64,000 bases of DNA. Source: an uncultured Pseudovibrio sp. GTDB taxonomy: Bacteria; Pseudomonadota; Alphaproteobacteria; Rhizobiales; Stappiaceae. Below the pieces are notes generated by a model. It did not search any database. It was given only the letters and a program-made list of their open reading frames with translations, and was not told the origin of the DNA. Positions 25,830 through 34,996 of this stretch are shown in pieces. Location of the stretch: positions 19,970-83,969 of the forward strand of contig CANMBS010000023.1 in NCBI GenBank assembly GCA_947496145.1. Direction: 5' to 3'. Each line of letters opens with the position of its first letter. Within the stretch, counting starts at the first letter, position 1. The translations under genes and the position numbers were made by a program.

Positions 25830-27218
25830 CTAGCAGGGCGCACCTTTTTCAGAGATATCCCAGAACAAACCAACCATGTTGCGCAATGCATCGCGGGCAA
25901 CAGGTTTTAAAATATGCTCGTTCGGCGCGTGCTGGGAACAGCCAGCATAAGAATGCGGTATCCATACGGTGGGAAGGCCGAGAGTTTCTGCAAAGCATTC
26001 ATTGGGCAATGAACCTGCAAGGTTTGGGAGTAAATGCGGTTTCTTTCCGCTTGTTGCCTCAAGCGAAGTCATAGCAAACGTCACCCATGGATTATTGGTT
26101 GGCAGACGGGTTGCATGAAAGAAGCCACGATCTTCCTGCCTGATCTCCACATTTTCAAACCCATTCTCATCCAAATGGGCACGCAATGATGGAAGAAGGC
26201 CACGGTAGTCAGTTCCCACCACAAAGCGCAGCTGGCAGACAGCAAATGCATAACCATCAATGGCATTTACAGGAGCTTCTGGCACACCGCTTTTCATGGC
26301 AAGAACAGCAAAGGAATTCCAACCGAACACACGCTCAGCAGGGCTTAAGCCCTCCTCTCCCCAGTTCTCGCTGATCGCAGGGCCCTGAGTATCGCCAACA
26401 GGCAGGTCTTTCAGGGCCTCCCGAATATCTGATGTCAGACTGGTTGGACGCCAGGCAGGAATCCTGATTTGCCCACGTTTGTCTGCAATGCAGGAAATTG
26501 CATTAGCAAGGATAATGGCCGGATCGGCAAGCAAGCCGCCCCAGTTGCCAGAATGGTTAGCCCCTTCGCGCAAATTGACTTGCAGTGTAAATGTATATCC
26601 GCCGCGAGCACCAGTGAATACGGTTGGAGTATCTGCTTGCAGGCGAGGGCCATCAGAGGCAATCAGGACATCGGCGGCCAGCAGCTTTTTGTGTTCCTGA
26701 AAGAACTCATCTAAACCAGCAGACCCGGTCTCTTCAGAGGTTTCGATGACCACTTTGCAATTGAAACCGAGTTCTTTCTTTTCCTGCAAAATACAACCCA
26801 ATGCTTGCAGGTTAATCAGGTGCTGGCACTTGTTGTCAGCAGTGCCACGCCCGTAAATGCGATCGCCGTCCTCTTCCACCACGAAAGGATCACGCCCATC
26901 ATTCCAGCTACCAGCCTGACCACGGATAACATCACCGTGTCCGTAGGTTAACACCGTTGGCAGATTTGAGTCCTCAATGCGCTCGCCGAACAGAAACGGG
27001 CCTCCCGCGGGATCCGAATTCTCAAAAATATGCGTTTTAAAGCCAAGGCGTTCGAGCAGAGGGCGTATTTCTTCTTTCAGATATCGCATCAACTGAGGTT
27101 TTTGGTGCCTCTCCTGACTCTCTGTGGGAATGGCAATAAGTCGGGCCAGATCGGAGAGAAATGCACCATTGTCAAAGTAGGTTTCCGCTCGCTGAATAGC
27201 TTCTGTACGACTGGGCAT
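25830..27218 (-). CDS. M20 family metallopeptidase (dipeptidase/carboxypeptidase-like)
   Basis: 462 residues from the ATG at 27218; GGGAGG stands eight bases before it, whereas the ATG at 27224 is too close. Metal-ligand blocks are LTYGHGDVIRG, GRGTADNKCQHLI (catalytic Asp), VIETSEETGSAGLDEF and a C-terminal PHSYAGCSQHAPNEH. The family hydrolyses peptides or N-acyl amino acids. It lies 30 bases downstream of pcaB on the same strand and may be transcribed with the pca genes, but no obvious role in aromatic catabolism follows. Its substrate is not known. Confidence 0.85.
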   Translation of the reverse strand: MPSRTEAIQRAETYFDNGAFLSDLARLIAIPTESQERHQKPQLMRYLKEEIRPLLERLGFKTHIFENSDPAGGPFLFGERIEDSNLPTVLTYGHGDVIRGQAGSWNDGRDPFVVEEDGDRIYGRGTADNKCQHLINLQALGCILQEKKELGFNCKVVIETSEETGSAGLDEFFQEHKKLLAADVLIASDGPRLQADTPTVFTGARGGYTFTLQVNLREGANHSGNWGGLLADPAIILANAISCIADKRGQIRIPAWRPTSLTSDIREALKDLPVGDTQGPAISENWGEEGLSPAERVFGWNSFAVLAMKSGVPEAPVNAIDGYAFAVCQLRFVVGTDYRGLLPSLRAHLDENGFENVEIRQEDRGFFHATRLPTNNPWVTFAMTSLEATSGKKPHLLPNLAGSLPNECFAETLGLPTVWIPHSYAGCSQHAPNEHILKPVARDALRNMVGLFWDISEKGAPC

Positions 27219-27248
27219 GCTCATCCTCCCTGTGATTTGCTTCTGTAG

Positions 27249-28313
27249 TTAATCACTTAAAGGTGAACCAATCCATTCTATTTGCTTGAGCAAATGCAGT
27301 GCTTGTTGAAGACCGGCTCCCGTCACAACACACATACCGGGCAATACCATCCATTCAAGTGCCCAAGCGGAACCAGAGCGCTCCTGCTCATGCACCAGAG
27401 TACTATGCATCGCGGCTATCTGTGTGCTGTTGTAACGTGCAAGCGTCACGAGCAGTTCTGCTTTAATCGGATTACGCTTATGAGCCATTGCAGAAGATCC
27501 GCCACCGCCAGAAAGCTTGATTTCCTCAATACCCTGCTGTGCCATCAAGCCAATGTCAGCGCCAATTTTCCCAAGGCTACCAGAAATCAGAGAAAGCACA
27601 TTGGCGTATTCAACAATAGCATCTCGTTGTGTTTGCCAACCACTCTGAGGAATACCAAGGCCCAGCTCTGTTGCCATTTGTGCAGCAATCGATCCGGCTC
27701 TTTCATTTTGCTCAAAGCTGGTACCAACAGGACCACCATATTGTAAAACTGCAGCTTTAGCAGTTGTAACCGATAATCTCTGCTGGTGGCGTCGCAGTGG
27801 TTCAAGCCACGTGACGAGGCGGTCTGCAACAGTTATGGGAAGAGCAGCTTGCATTCGCGTTCGGCCCATCAACCTGCGATCTCCGCTCCGCACCATCAGG
27901 TCCTCTAGTATTGAGATGAGGTCCAGCAAGCGCCTTTGAAAAATTGAACTGCATTGCTTCAGTGATAACGCGAGTGCGGTATCCATTACATCCTGGCTAG
28001 TGGATGTTTTATGACAATCAGCAGCGTATGGCGCATCAATACAAGCACGCAGTTGCTTAATGAATGCGGGAACAGGCAAACCATCTTTAGCAACCCCAAC
28101 CTTGAGCTCCTCTAAGTCCGGTATGAAGTTTTTGCACACTGTAAGCACCGCAGCTTTTGCGATGCCTGAGATAAGATCGTGCGCAGCAAGAGCGTTGGTG
28201 AGAGCTACTTCAAAAGCAATGTATTGCGTAAATGTCGTTTCAGGTGAGAAGGCACATTGCACCTCCTCATCTCCAAACAATCCACTCCACATTGGATCAG
28301 TGAAGAGGCTCAC
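27249..28313 (-). CDS. pcaB: 3-carboxy-cis,cis-muconate cycloisomerase
   Basis: About 354 residues of the fumarase/aspartase superfamily: TDPMWSGLFGDEEV at the start, and the signature GGGGSSAMAHKRNPIKAEL (S-S-x-M-x-x-K-x-N family block). It lactonises 3-carboxymuconate to 4-carboxymuconolactone. The GTG start at 28313 is chosen because the upstream Met would overlap pcaF by 59 bases, and the homologous N-terminus begins near here. The GAGG of the pcaF end may serve as the ribosome site. It stands next to pcaF, an unusual order relative to pcaDCHGB operons. Confidence 0.88.
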   Translation of the reverse strand: MSLFTDPMWSGLFGDEEVQCAFSPETTFTQYIAFEVALTNALAAHDLISGIAKAAVLTVCKNFIPDLEELKVGVAKDGLPVPAFIKQLRACIDAPYAADCHKTSTSQDVMDTALALSLKQCSSIFQRRLLDLISILEDLMVRSGDRRLMGRTRMQAALPITVADRLVTWLEPLRRHQQRLSVTTAKAAVLQYGGPVGTSFEQNERAGSIAAQMATELGLGIPQSGWQTQRDAIVEYANVLSLISGSLGKIGADIGLMAQQGIEEIKLSGGGGSSAMAHKRNPIKAELLVTLARYNSTQIAAMHSTLVHEQERSGSAWALEWMVLPGMCVVTGAGLQQALHLLKQIEWIGSPLSD

Positions 28314-28320
28314 ACCCACC

Positions 28321-29526
28321 TCAATCCCTTTCAAGAGCGATTGCGATACCTTGCCCAACACCGATGCACATGGTTGCAAGAGCGCGTTTCTTACCTTGCA
28401 AGCTTAACTCAAGAGCAGCAGTCCCAGTGATACGCGCACCAGACATACCAAGCGGATGGCCAAGCGCAATTGCACCGCCATTCGGGTTGATATGCGCTGC
28501 ATTTTCATCCAGCCCTAATTCACGCAGTACAGCCAGCCCCTGACTGGCAAAGGCTTCATTAAGTTCAACCACGTCAAAATCGGAGGACTGCAACTTCAAA
28601 CGCGCACAAAGTTTTTTCGCCGCAGGAGCAGGTCCTATTCCCATGACGCGCGGGGCAACCCCGGCAGTAGCCCCACCAAGCACACGTGCAATTGGAGTAA
28701 GGCCATATTTTTTTACTGCTTCAGCAGAAGCAACAAGCAGTGCGGCTGCGCCATCATTCACACCCGATGCGTTGCCTGCCGTCACACAGCCATTTTCACG
28801 AAACAGGGTTGGTAATTTAGCGAGTTTTTCAACTGTGGTGCCTGCGCGAGGGTGTTCGTCCGCAGAAACAATGATCGGATCACCTTTGCACTGAGGGATG
28901 ACCACATCAATGATCTCTTTTGCAAATCGGCCATTTTCTTGCGCTGCCGCAGCTTTTGCCTGAGAGCGAGCTGCAAAAGCGTCCTGATCCGCACGCGAGA
29001 TTCCGTAGTCTTGCGCAACGTTTTCGCCAGTTTCGGGCATACTTTCGATGCCGAATTGCTTCTTCATCTTTGGATTCACAAAACGCCAGCCGATTGTGGT
29101 GTCAAACACTTCATTGCTGCGTGAAAATGGTGTGGTTGCTTTTGGCATTACAAAAGGCGCGCGAGACATGGATTCCACACCGCCCGCAATCACCAGATCA
29201 CATTCGCCAGTTTTAATTGCCCGAGCCGCTGCAATCACCGCATCCATCCCTGAGCCACAAAGACGATTTAAAGTTGTACCCGGTACAGCCTCTGGCAAAC
29301 CAGCAAGCAAGGCCACCATGCGCGCAACATTTCGGTTATCTTCACCAGCCTGATTTGCGCAGCCATAATAGACCTCGTCTACAGCTTCCCAATCCACTGA
29401 GGTGTTGCGCTCCATAAGTGCTTTAATCGGCAGTGCACCGAGATCATCAGCCCGAACGGAAGACAATACTCCGCCATATCGGCCAATTGGTGTTCTAATA
29501 TAATCGCAAATATATGCCTCTGACAT
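28321..29526 (-). CDS. pcaF: Beta-ketoadipyl-CoA thiolase
   Basis: 401 residues. Thiolase landmarks: LNRLCGSGMDAV with the acyl-accepting Cys; NPNGGAIALGHPLGMSGAR; and CIGVGQGIAIALE with the second catalytic Cys. Together with PcaIJ it cleaves beta-ketoadipyl-CoA to succinyl-CoA and acetyl-CoA. Its start codon overlaps the pcaJ stop (TGATG), so it is translationally coupled. Other acyl-CoA thiolases are possible, but the context makes PcaF very likely. Confidence 0.92.
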   Translation of the reverse strand: MSEAYICDYIRTPIGRYGGVLSSVRADDLGALPIKALMERNTSVDWEAVDEVYYGCANQAGEDNRNVARMVALLAGLPEAVPGTTLNRLCGSGMDAVIAAARAIKTGECDLVIAGGVESMSRAPFVMPKATTPFSRSNEVFDTTIGWRFVNPKMKKQFGIESMPETGENVAQDYGISRADQDAFAARSQAKAAAAQENGRFAKEIIDVVIPQCKGDPIIVSADEHPRAGTTVEKLAKLPTLFRENGCVTAGNASGVNDGAAALLVASAEAVKKYGLTPIARVLGGATAGVAPRVMGIGPAPAAKKLCARLKLQSSDFDVVELNEAFASQGLAVLRELGLDENAAHINPNGGAIALGHPLGMSGARITGTAALELSLQGKKRALATMCIGVGQGIAIALERD

Positions 29527-30317
29527 CAGGCCGTCTCCAATCTCTTACCCGCATGCGCCGCCGCTGTTCGCGCTTTAAGGGCGCGTAAAACAGATAGTTC
29601 CTCCTCAGTCGGCACAGGGGTCTCCTGCAAATCATCACTGAAACGTACATCCCAAGACACGGTTTGTTGCACCCGTTCTTTGGTCGTACCCGCGTGCAGT
29701 GAAACAACAGTCATCTCTTTGGTAACAGGGTCCGGCCTCCAGATGGCAAGGTCGGTAATCAAGAGAGTTGGGCCATTTGTGGGAATACCCAAACGGGCGC
29801 GATGGTCTCCCCCCTCACCGTGACCAAAGGACGTCAAAAAGTCCAGTTTCTCCACAAAACCACGCTTACTCTGCTTCATTGTGATGTAGATTTGCTGCGA
29901 AGATGATGCAATTTCAGGTGCACCACCCCCGCCAGGTAATCTTACGGCTGGGTTATCATACTCACCAATGACGGTCGTGTTGATGTTGGCAAAGCGATCA
30001 ATTTGAGCTGCCCCAAGAAAACCGACCGTAATCTTCCCCCCCTGTAACCAGTAGCGGAACATTTCGGTTACCGGAACAGTTGTTAATGCTGTATCGCAGA
30101 GTTCTCCATCTCCAATGGAAAGCGGGAGCACATCCGGCGCGGTGCCGATAGTGCCACTTTCGTAAATCAGAGTGATATCGGGCGCATGTGTCAGTCTGGC
30201 GATGTTGCACGCCGCTGATGGGGGGCCGATGCCAACGAAGCAAACATCTGTATTAGTCAAAGCACGACTTGCTGCAATTGCCATCATCTCGTCAGGGGTA
30301 AAGCTGAGTTCGCTCAT
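29526..30317 (-). CDS. pcaJ: 3-oxoadipate CoA-transferase subunit B
   Basis: 263 residues of the CoA-transferase beta family. VCFVGIGPPSAACNIARLTH gives the N-terminal fold, and TLIYESGTIGTAPDV contains the catalytic Glu in E-S-G. It transfers CoA from succinyl-CoA to 3-oxoadipate with PcaI. Its start overlaps the pcaI stop by four bases (ATGA). It lies between pcaI and pcaF in the same operon. Confidence 0.92.
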   Translation of the reverse strand: MSELSFTPDEMMAIAASRALTNTDVCFVGIGPPSAACNIARLTHAPDITLIYESGTIGTAPDVLPLSIGDGELCDTALTTVPVTEMFRYWLQGGKITVGFLGAAQIDRFANINTTVIGEYDNPAVRLPGGGGAPEIASSSQQIYITMKQSKRGFVEKLDFLTSFGHGEGGDHRARLGIPTNGPTLLITDLAIWRPDPVTKEMTVVSLHAGTTKERVQQTVSWDVRFSDDLQETPVPTEEELSVLRALKARTAAAHAGKRLETA

Positions 30318-31168
30318 AATGCGACCTCCAAACCTTTCACCCGCTCAGCAAAAACCTCGGGGCCTTGCGTCAAAACATGGTCGTGCATCCACGACTGAAA
30401 AGCTTCACGATCAGCAGCAATCGGGTCCCAGTCAATATAGGTCTTGTTATCTCGTGCATAATAGCCTTGCGTGTAGGACGGATGCGCTCCACCCGGCACT
30501 GTGCAAATGGCCGAAACAGTCCAGTGAGGGAGAATGCAGGCGTTTATAGGTGTGTCCAGCTCCCCCACCACTTCCTCAACTGTGACGATCGCGTGTTTAG
30601 CTGCTAGCACTGCCTCTTTTTGTACACCTACGATACCTTCAAGCAGCACGTTTCCTTTACGATCCGCTCTGAGTGCGTGAATGAAAGTCACATCTGGCTT
30701 TATAGAGGGAACGGCTGCAAGTTGCTCTCCTGAAAACGGACAGGTGATATTCTTGATATTGGAGTTAACCTTTGGCAGATCGGTCCCCAGATAACCACGG
30801 AAGACGGCACAGGGCAGTCCAGCAGCTCCAGCCTCATATGCGTTTGCTAAAGCCGCGTGAGAATGCTCCTCTATCTCCAAAGATCTGGGCCAACCATTTT
30901 CAATTGCATCGCGAACACGCCGCAACAATCCAACCCCGGGATTGCCGGCATATGAGAAGATCATCCTCTTCACCAACCCCATGCCGACCAGCTGGTCATA
31001 GATGAGATCTGGTGTCATTCGCACCACAGTTAGTTCATCAATACCCTGCCGTATAACTTCGTGGGCGGCGGCGTGGGGGATAAGATGAGTAAAACCTTCA
31101 AAAGCGGCAGTATCGCCGCTTTTGAGATATGTTTTGACCGCATCATTCAGAGACAGGAATTCAGCCAT
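30314..31168 (-). CDS. pcaI: 3-oxoadipate CoA-transferase subunit A
   Basis: 284 residues of the CoA-transferase alpha family: YLKSGDTAAFEGFTHLIPHA near the start, and VTFIHALRADRKGNVLLEGI. It pairs with PcaJ. The ATG at 31168 lies just after the pcaG stop, without a clear ribosome site, consistent with coupling. A TTG at 31177 directly abuts the pcaG stop and is the alternative start. Confidence 0.92.
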   Translation of the reverse strand: MAEFLSLNDAVKTYLKSGDTAAFEGFTHLIPHAAAHEVIRQGIDELTVVRMTPDLIYDQLVGMGLVKRMIFSYAGNPGVGLLRRVRDAIENGWPRSLEIEEHSHAALANAYEAGAAGLPCAVFRGYLGTDLPKVNSNIKNITCPFSGEQLAAVPSIKPDVTFIHALRADRKGNVLLEGIVGVQKEAVLAAKHAIVTVEEVVGELDTPINACILPHWTVSAICTVPGGAHPSYTQGYYARDNKTYIDWDPIAADREAFQSWMHDHVLTQGPEVFAERVKGLEVAL

Positions 31169-31177
31169 GTTTATCAA

Positions 31178-31789
31178 TCAAATATCAAAGAAGACGGTTT
31201 CATTCTCACCTTGAATATGAATATCAAAGGTATAGGTATCACCATCTCGTTTTGAGATTAGTGTTGGCACTCGCACACGATGCTCAATACGTCCAAGCAC
31301 CGGATCCGCCTCATTGGCCGCTTCTTCCTCTGGAAAGTACATGCGTGTGTTCAGACCAATGTTAATTCCGCGCGCAACAATCCAGAAATTGATGTGGGGT
31401 GCCTGCATCCTGCCATCGGGGAACGGCACTGGACCCGGTTTCACAGTTTCAAAGCAAAACTCACCTGTCTCCAGATTAGCTGGCTGGCGGCCCCACCCGG
31501 TAAAGTCCGGATCAGCTTTGCCGCGTGTTTCTGAAGGGCTATTGAACAGCCCTTCACTATCTGCTTGCCAGATTTCCAGCATGGCATCTTTCAGGGGCGT
31601 TCCGGTTCCATCAAACACGTGCCCACTAACCTTGATCCTTTGACCTTTGGTGTGGGCATTCACCATCCGCGCCCCAAGGTCTTCTGTAAAAACTCCGGTA
31701 TTACCAATGAAGTTTGGAGTGCAACCAATATGCACGTATGGTCCCGCAGTCTGGCTTGGGCTTTCTTTCAGATACTCCAACTTAGTCAT
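31178..31789 (-). CDS. pcaG: Protocatechuate 3,4-dioxygenase alpha subunit
   Basis: 203 residues. SQTAGPYVHIGCTP, GTPLKDAMLEIWQADSEG, and APHINFWIVARGINIGLNTR match the alpha chain of the intradiol dioxygenase. It cleaves protocatechuate to 3-carboxy-cis,cis-muconate with PcaH, which carries the iron. GGAGGG seven bases before the ATG at 31789 supports the start. It follows pcaH directly. Confidence 0.93.
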   Translation of the reverse strand: MTKLEYLKESPSQTAGPYVHIGCTPNFIGNTGVFTEDLGARMVNAHTKGQRIKVSGHVFDGTGTPLKDAMLEIWQADSEGLFNSPSETRGKADPDFTGWGRQPANLETGEFCFETVKPGPVPFPDGRMQAPHINFWIVARGINIGLNTRMYFPEEEAANEADPVLGRIEHRVRVPTLISKRDGDTYTFDIHIQGENETVFFDI

Positions 31790-31790
31790 A

Positions 31791-32531
31791 TCAATTGCCC
31801 TCCATACGGTTTTCAAACAATGTGGAACGACGCCCGCGCAAGACTATATCGAAGCGATAAGCCCGTGCATCCATTGGTACCGTGTGCTTCATATCCAGCT
31901 TTGCAACCAGCATCTCAATCGCAGCGGGATCATTTATCGTGTTTACAATCGGGCACAGAGGAATATGCGGATCGCCTTCAAAATACATCTGAGTGATCAA
32001 ACGCTGCGCGAAGCCGGAACCAAATAGTGAGAAATGGATATGAGAAGGACGCCAGTCATTCACCCCATTGGGCCACGGATACGGTCCGGGGCGGACTGTG
32101 CGGAAAGCGTAATATCCGTTCTCATCCGTAATCACACGCCCGCATCCACCAAAATTTGGGTCTAGCGGAGCCAGATAGCCATCCTTCTTATGGCGATACC
32201 GGCCACCGGCATTGGCTTGCCAAACTTCTACAAGCGCGTTGGGCACAGGCCGGGCTTCCTCATCAAGAACATGCCCGTGCACGATAATCCGCTCTCCCAT
32301 CGCACTTTCACCGGGCTGAGCGTAATTGAGAACCAGATCGTGATCCAGCGAACCAAGCATGTTTTGTCCGAAGACTGGCCCTGTTGTTTCACTGATAGTA
32401 TTGCTTAATGACAACAGCGCCTTTTGCGGTGAACGCAAAACGCTGGTTTTGTAGTTTGGCGAAAACGCGGGCGGGTGCCAGTTGCGGTCTCGCGGAAAGA
32501 ACGGACCAGTATTGGTCGTAGGCTTGCTCAT
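31791..32531 (-). CDS. pcaH: Protocatechuate 3,4-dioxygenase beta subunit
   Basis: 246 residues. The iron ligands are visible: a Tyr in [14 protein letters not shown] and the His pair in [12 protein letters not shown], with a second Tyr probably nearby. [14 protein letters not shown] is typical. The start at 32531 has GGGGAG six bases upstream; the longer frame to 32612 overlaps pcaL. It forms the enzyme with PcaG. Confidence 0.94.
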   Translation of the reverse strand: MSKPTTNTGPFFPRDRNWHPPAFSPNYKTSVLRSPQKALLSLSNTISETTGPVFGQNMLGSLDHDLVLNYAQPGESAMGERIIVHGHVLDEEARPVPNALVEVWQANAGGRYRHKKDGYLAPLDPNFGGCGRVITDENGYYAFRTVRPGPYPWPNGVNDWRPSHIHFSLFGSGFAQRLITQMYFEGDPHIPLCPIVNTINDPAAIEMLVAKLDMKHTVPMDARAYRFDIVLRGRRSTLFENRMEGN

Positions 32532-32532
32532 T

Positions 32533-33732
32533 TCACTCCCCTGACGCATCAAGCTGCGCAAAAACACTTTTAACCGTTTTGATGGCGCTGTTTGCGGCTG
32601 GCACGCCAGCATAAATTGCTGTGTGCAGCAGAGCTTCGCTTATATCTTCCCGTGTTGCCCCGGTGTTTCTTGCAGCACGCACATGCATTGCCACTTCTTC
32701 TTGGTGCCCTAACGCTGCGAGAAGTGCAATAGTTACAATGGACCGCTCCCGCAGTGTCCAGTTGTCGCGCGACCAGACATTCCCCCATGCTGCTTCGGTA
32801 ATAAGTTTCTGAAAAGAAATATCAAAACTGCTCTTGTCAGTTTCCGCAGCATCTACATGCTCATTTCCAAGAACCCGGCGGCGGGTTTGCATTCCTTGTT
32901 GGTAGAGTTCAACAACGCCCGCATTCTCCGCCTGAACATCATTACGGCAACGCTCAATTGCTTTTCGAACCAAACCTGCCAAAAGTTCTGGCTGCTCAAT
33001 GCAAGGCAAGTGCCCACAATTGGCGATACACTCAAAATGAGCGTTCGGGATAAGCTGCGCCATGTCTGCAACCAGCTCTGGGGGAGTAGATTGATCATCA
33101 CCTCCCACAACACATAGCGTAGGTACAGTGATCTTTTTCACCTGATCGACCAGATCCGCATCCCGAATGGCACCGCAGGTCCCAACGTATCCCTCCTGCG
33201 GCGTGCGCTCGATCATATTGCGATAGCCTTTAACGGCATCTGGACTTTTCTCCAGAAAATCAGCTGAGAACCAACGGGACATCACCTCACTGGCGATCCC
33301 CTTTGTCCCGTTGTTCTCAATTGTGTTGATACGGTCCTGCCACATCTTTGCCCCTCCGATGCGAGGTCCCGTATCACACAATACCAATCCACGTACTAAA
33401 TCAGGTCGTGTCGCCTGAAGCGCTGTTGCGATCATTCCTCCAACAGACACACCGCAGATCACTGCTCCCTTAACCGACTGGCTGTCCATCAAGGTGGCAA
33501 GATCATGCATATGCAGTTCGATTGAGTATTGGTCTCTTCCGACACTGGATAGGCCGTGCCCGCGCTTGTCATAGACAAGAACTTCACCCTGATGCCCGAG
33601 ATGCTCCAAAAATTCATCCCAGATGCGAAAGTCCGTACCCAAAGAATTAATCAAAACAAGCGGTGGAGCCGCTGACGCAGCCTCAGTCTTTTTGTAATGA
33701 AGCGTTGTAGCATTTACGTCTATGAAGTGCAT
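32533..33732 (-). CDS. pcaL: Fused 3-oxoadipate enol-lactonase and 4-carboxymuconolactone decarboxylase
   Basis: 399 residues, fusion order lactonase then decarboxylase. The N-terminal 265 residues are an alpha/beta hydrolase with the nucleophile elbow GVSVGG, an Asp in [11 protein letters not shown] and the His in [11 protein letters not shown]. The C-terminal 130 residues carry the decarboxylase fold: [20 protein letters not shown] and [18 protein letters not shown]. PcaL-type fusions are known in actinobacteria; in alphaproteobacteria the two are often separate genes. It is the first gene of the minus operon. The ATG at 33732 is favoured over 33738, because AGGAG stands eight bases upstream. 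Confidence 0.9.
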   Translation of the reverse strand: MHFIDVNATTLHYKKTEAASAAPPLVLINSLGTDFRIWDEFLEHLGHQGEVLVYDKRGHGLSSVGRDQYSIELHMHDLATLMDSQSVKGAVICGVSVGGMIATALQATRPDLVRGLVLCDTGPRIGGAKMWQDRINTIENNGTKGIASEVMSRWFSADFLEKSPDAVKGYRNMIERTPQEGYVGTCGAIRDADLVDQVKKITVPTLCVVGGDDQSTPPELVADMAQLIPNAHFECIANCGHLPCIEQPELLAGLVRKAIERCRNDVQAENAGVVELYQQGMQTRRRVLGNEHVDAAETDKSSFDISFQKLITEAAWGNVWSRDNWTLRERSIVTIALLAALGHQEEVAMHVRAARNTGATREDISEALLHTAIYAGVPAANSAIKTVKSVFAQLDASGE

Positions 33733-33758
33733 TCCCATACTCCTAGACGTTTAGATTG

Positions 33759-33784
33759 CATATCCTTTTCAAAATGAATAATGA
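33759..33784. promoter_or_regulatory. 26-bp element, copy 1, in the pcaL/pcaQ divergent promoter
   Basis: The element carries the dyad TTCAAAATGAA at 33768-33778 within a 26-base word. An inverted copy with two differences stands in the TRAP promoter at 34812. It lies between pcaL and pcaQ and so is a candidate PcaQ operator, or another shared signal. It does not look like the published PcaQ box as I recall it. Confidence 0.55.
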
Positions 33785-33815
33785 TATTCTCCATATAAAT
33801 CATATTGAGAATGCT

Positions 33816-34754
33816 ATGAATAATTTGCGTAGGTTAAAACTCAGACACTTAGAGACTTTTGTTGAGGTATCGCGCCAAAGCAGCGTAAGCCGCGCCGCAG
33901 AAATGTTGCATCTGACCCAACCGGCAGTGACCCGCACAATCAGAGAACTGGAGGAAATCTGCGGGCAGCGCCTTATAGAAAAAGATGGTCGCGGAATTCG
34001 CATCACTCATTACGGCGAGGTTTTCCTGAGACATGCTGGCAGCAGCCTCGCCTCCGCGCGCAACGGTATTAATGCCCTATCACAACTCAACCATACCGAT
34101 GGCCCTATGGTCCGCGTCGGAGCCTTACCCACCGTAGCAGCCTCTCTGATACCGCGTGCTGTGAAAGCATTTTTGGGCACGGGCCTTAGAAACCGTCTTC
34201 ATATTGTCAGCGGTGAAAATCTCGTTCTTCTTGAACAGCTGCGAAACGGAGAGCTGGATTTGGTTATGGGTCGACTACCAGCACCCGAAAACATGCAAGG
34301 GCTGGTATTTGAACCACACTACCGTGAGCGGGTCGTTTTCGCTGTCGATAAAGATCACCCTCTTGCAGGCAAGGCTCAAGTCAAAGTATCGGAAATGGAT
34401 GCTTTTCCAGTTCTCTTACCTTCTGCGGCTTCAATCATTCGTCCTTTTGTTGACCGGCTATTCATTGAACACGGCATTCCAGACCCGAAGCAAGTGGTCG
34501 AAACGGTTTCAGATTCGTTTGGCAGGGCTTTTACGCAACAATATCAGGCGATCTGGGTAATCTCTCGTGGCGTGATTGCCCGCGAGATTGAAAGCGGACA
34601 GTTTACAGAACTTCCAATAGATACCCGGGCCACAGTAGGATCCGTTGGTTTGAATATGCGTGCTGGAGAGACTTTGGACGGCGCAGCCCAATGTTTTGCA
34701 GAAATACTGATGAGTTTGAGTGAGCAACAGGCCTCAGGAAACACCACTATTTGA
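33816..34754 (+). CDS. pcaQ: PcaQ, LysR-type regulator of protocatechuate catabolism
   Basis: 312 residues from the ATG at 33816. An N-terminal winged helix (RHLETFVEVSRQSSVSRAAE then LHLTQPAVTRTIRELEE) is followed by the LysR effector domain. The ORF could extend to 33756, but then the 26-base promoter element would be inside the gene. It is divergent from the pca operon, the typical PcaQ position. The effector is probably 3-carboxymuconate or its lactone. Confidence 0.88.
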   Translation: MNNLRRLKLRHLETFVEVSRQSSVSRAAEMLHLTQPAVTRTIRELEEICGQRLIEKDGRGIRITHYGEVFLRHAGSSLASARNGINALSQLNHTDGPMVRVGALPTVAASLIPRAVKAFLGTGLRNRLHIVSGENLVLLEQLRNGELDLVMGRLPAPENMQGLVFEPHYRERVVFAVDKDHPLAGKAQVKVSEMDAFPVLLPSAASIIRPFVDRLFIEHGIPDPKQVVETVSDSFGRAFTQQYQAIWVISRGVIAREIESGQFTELPIDTRATVGSVGLNMRAGETLDGAAQCFAEILMSLSEQQASGNTTI

Positions 34755-34811
34755 TCCCCTGAACAGAAAGCCCTATTAATATCTATTCAGGGATAAGAAA
34801 TAGGGTATTTT

Positions 34812-34837
34812 TCATTATTCATTTTGAAAAGTATATG
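34812..34837. promoter_or_regulatory. 26-bp element, copy 2 (inverted), upstream of the TRAP operon
   Basis: Reverse-complement match of the copy at 33759 with two differences, core TTCATTTTGAA at 34818-34828. It lies about 160 bases before dctP. This suggests that the same regulator controls pca genes and the transporter. Confidence 0.55.
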
Positions 34838-34996
34838 TAACTCTTCGATTTCATGGTGATGATTCTTGACAGGAATTTCAAAAATCACCAAGGACGTGAC
34901 GAAGAGTTTGACAGTGTTTGAGTGGAGCCTTAAGCAACTCGCAGACTCAAATATCTCTATATTTTTCAGGCCATTCTTCAGGAGGGTCACATACTT

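Noticed and set aside
27282..27746. 154-codon plus-strand frame inside pcaB
   Set aside because: Antisense shadow of the conserved PcaB C-terminal half.
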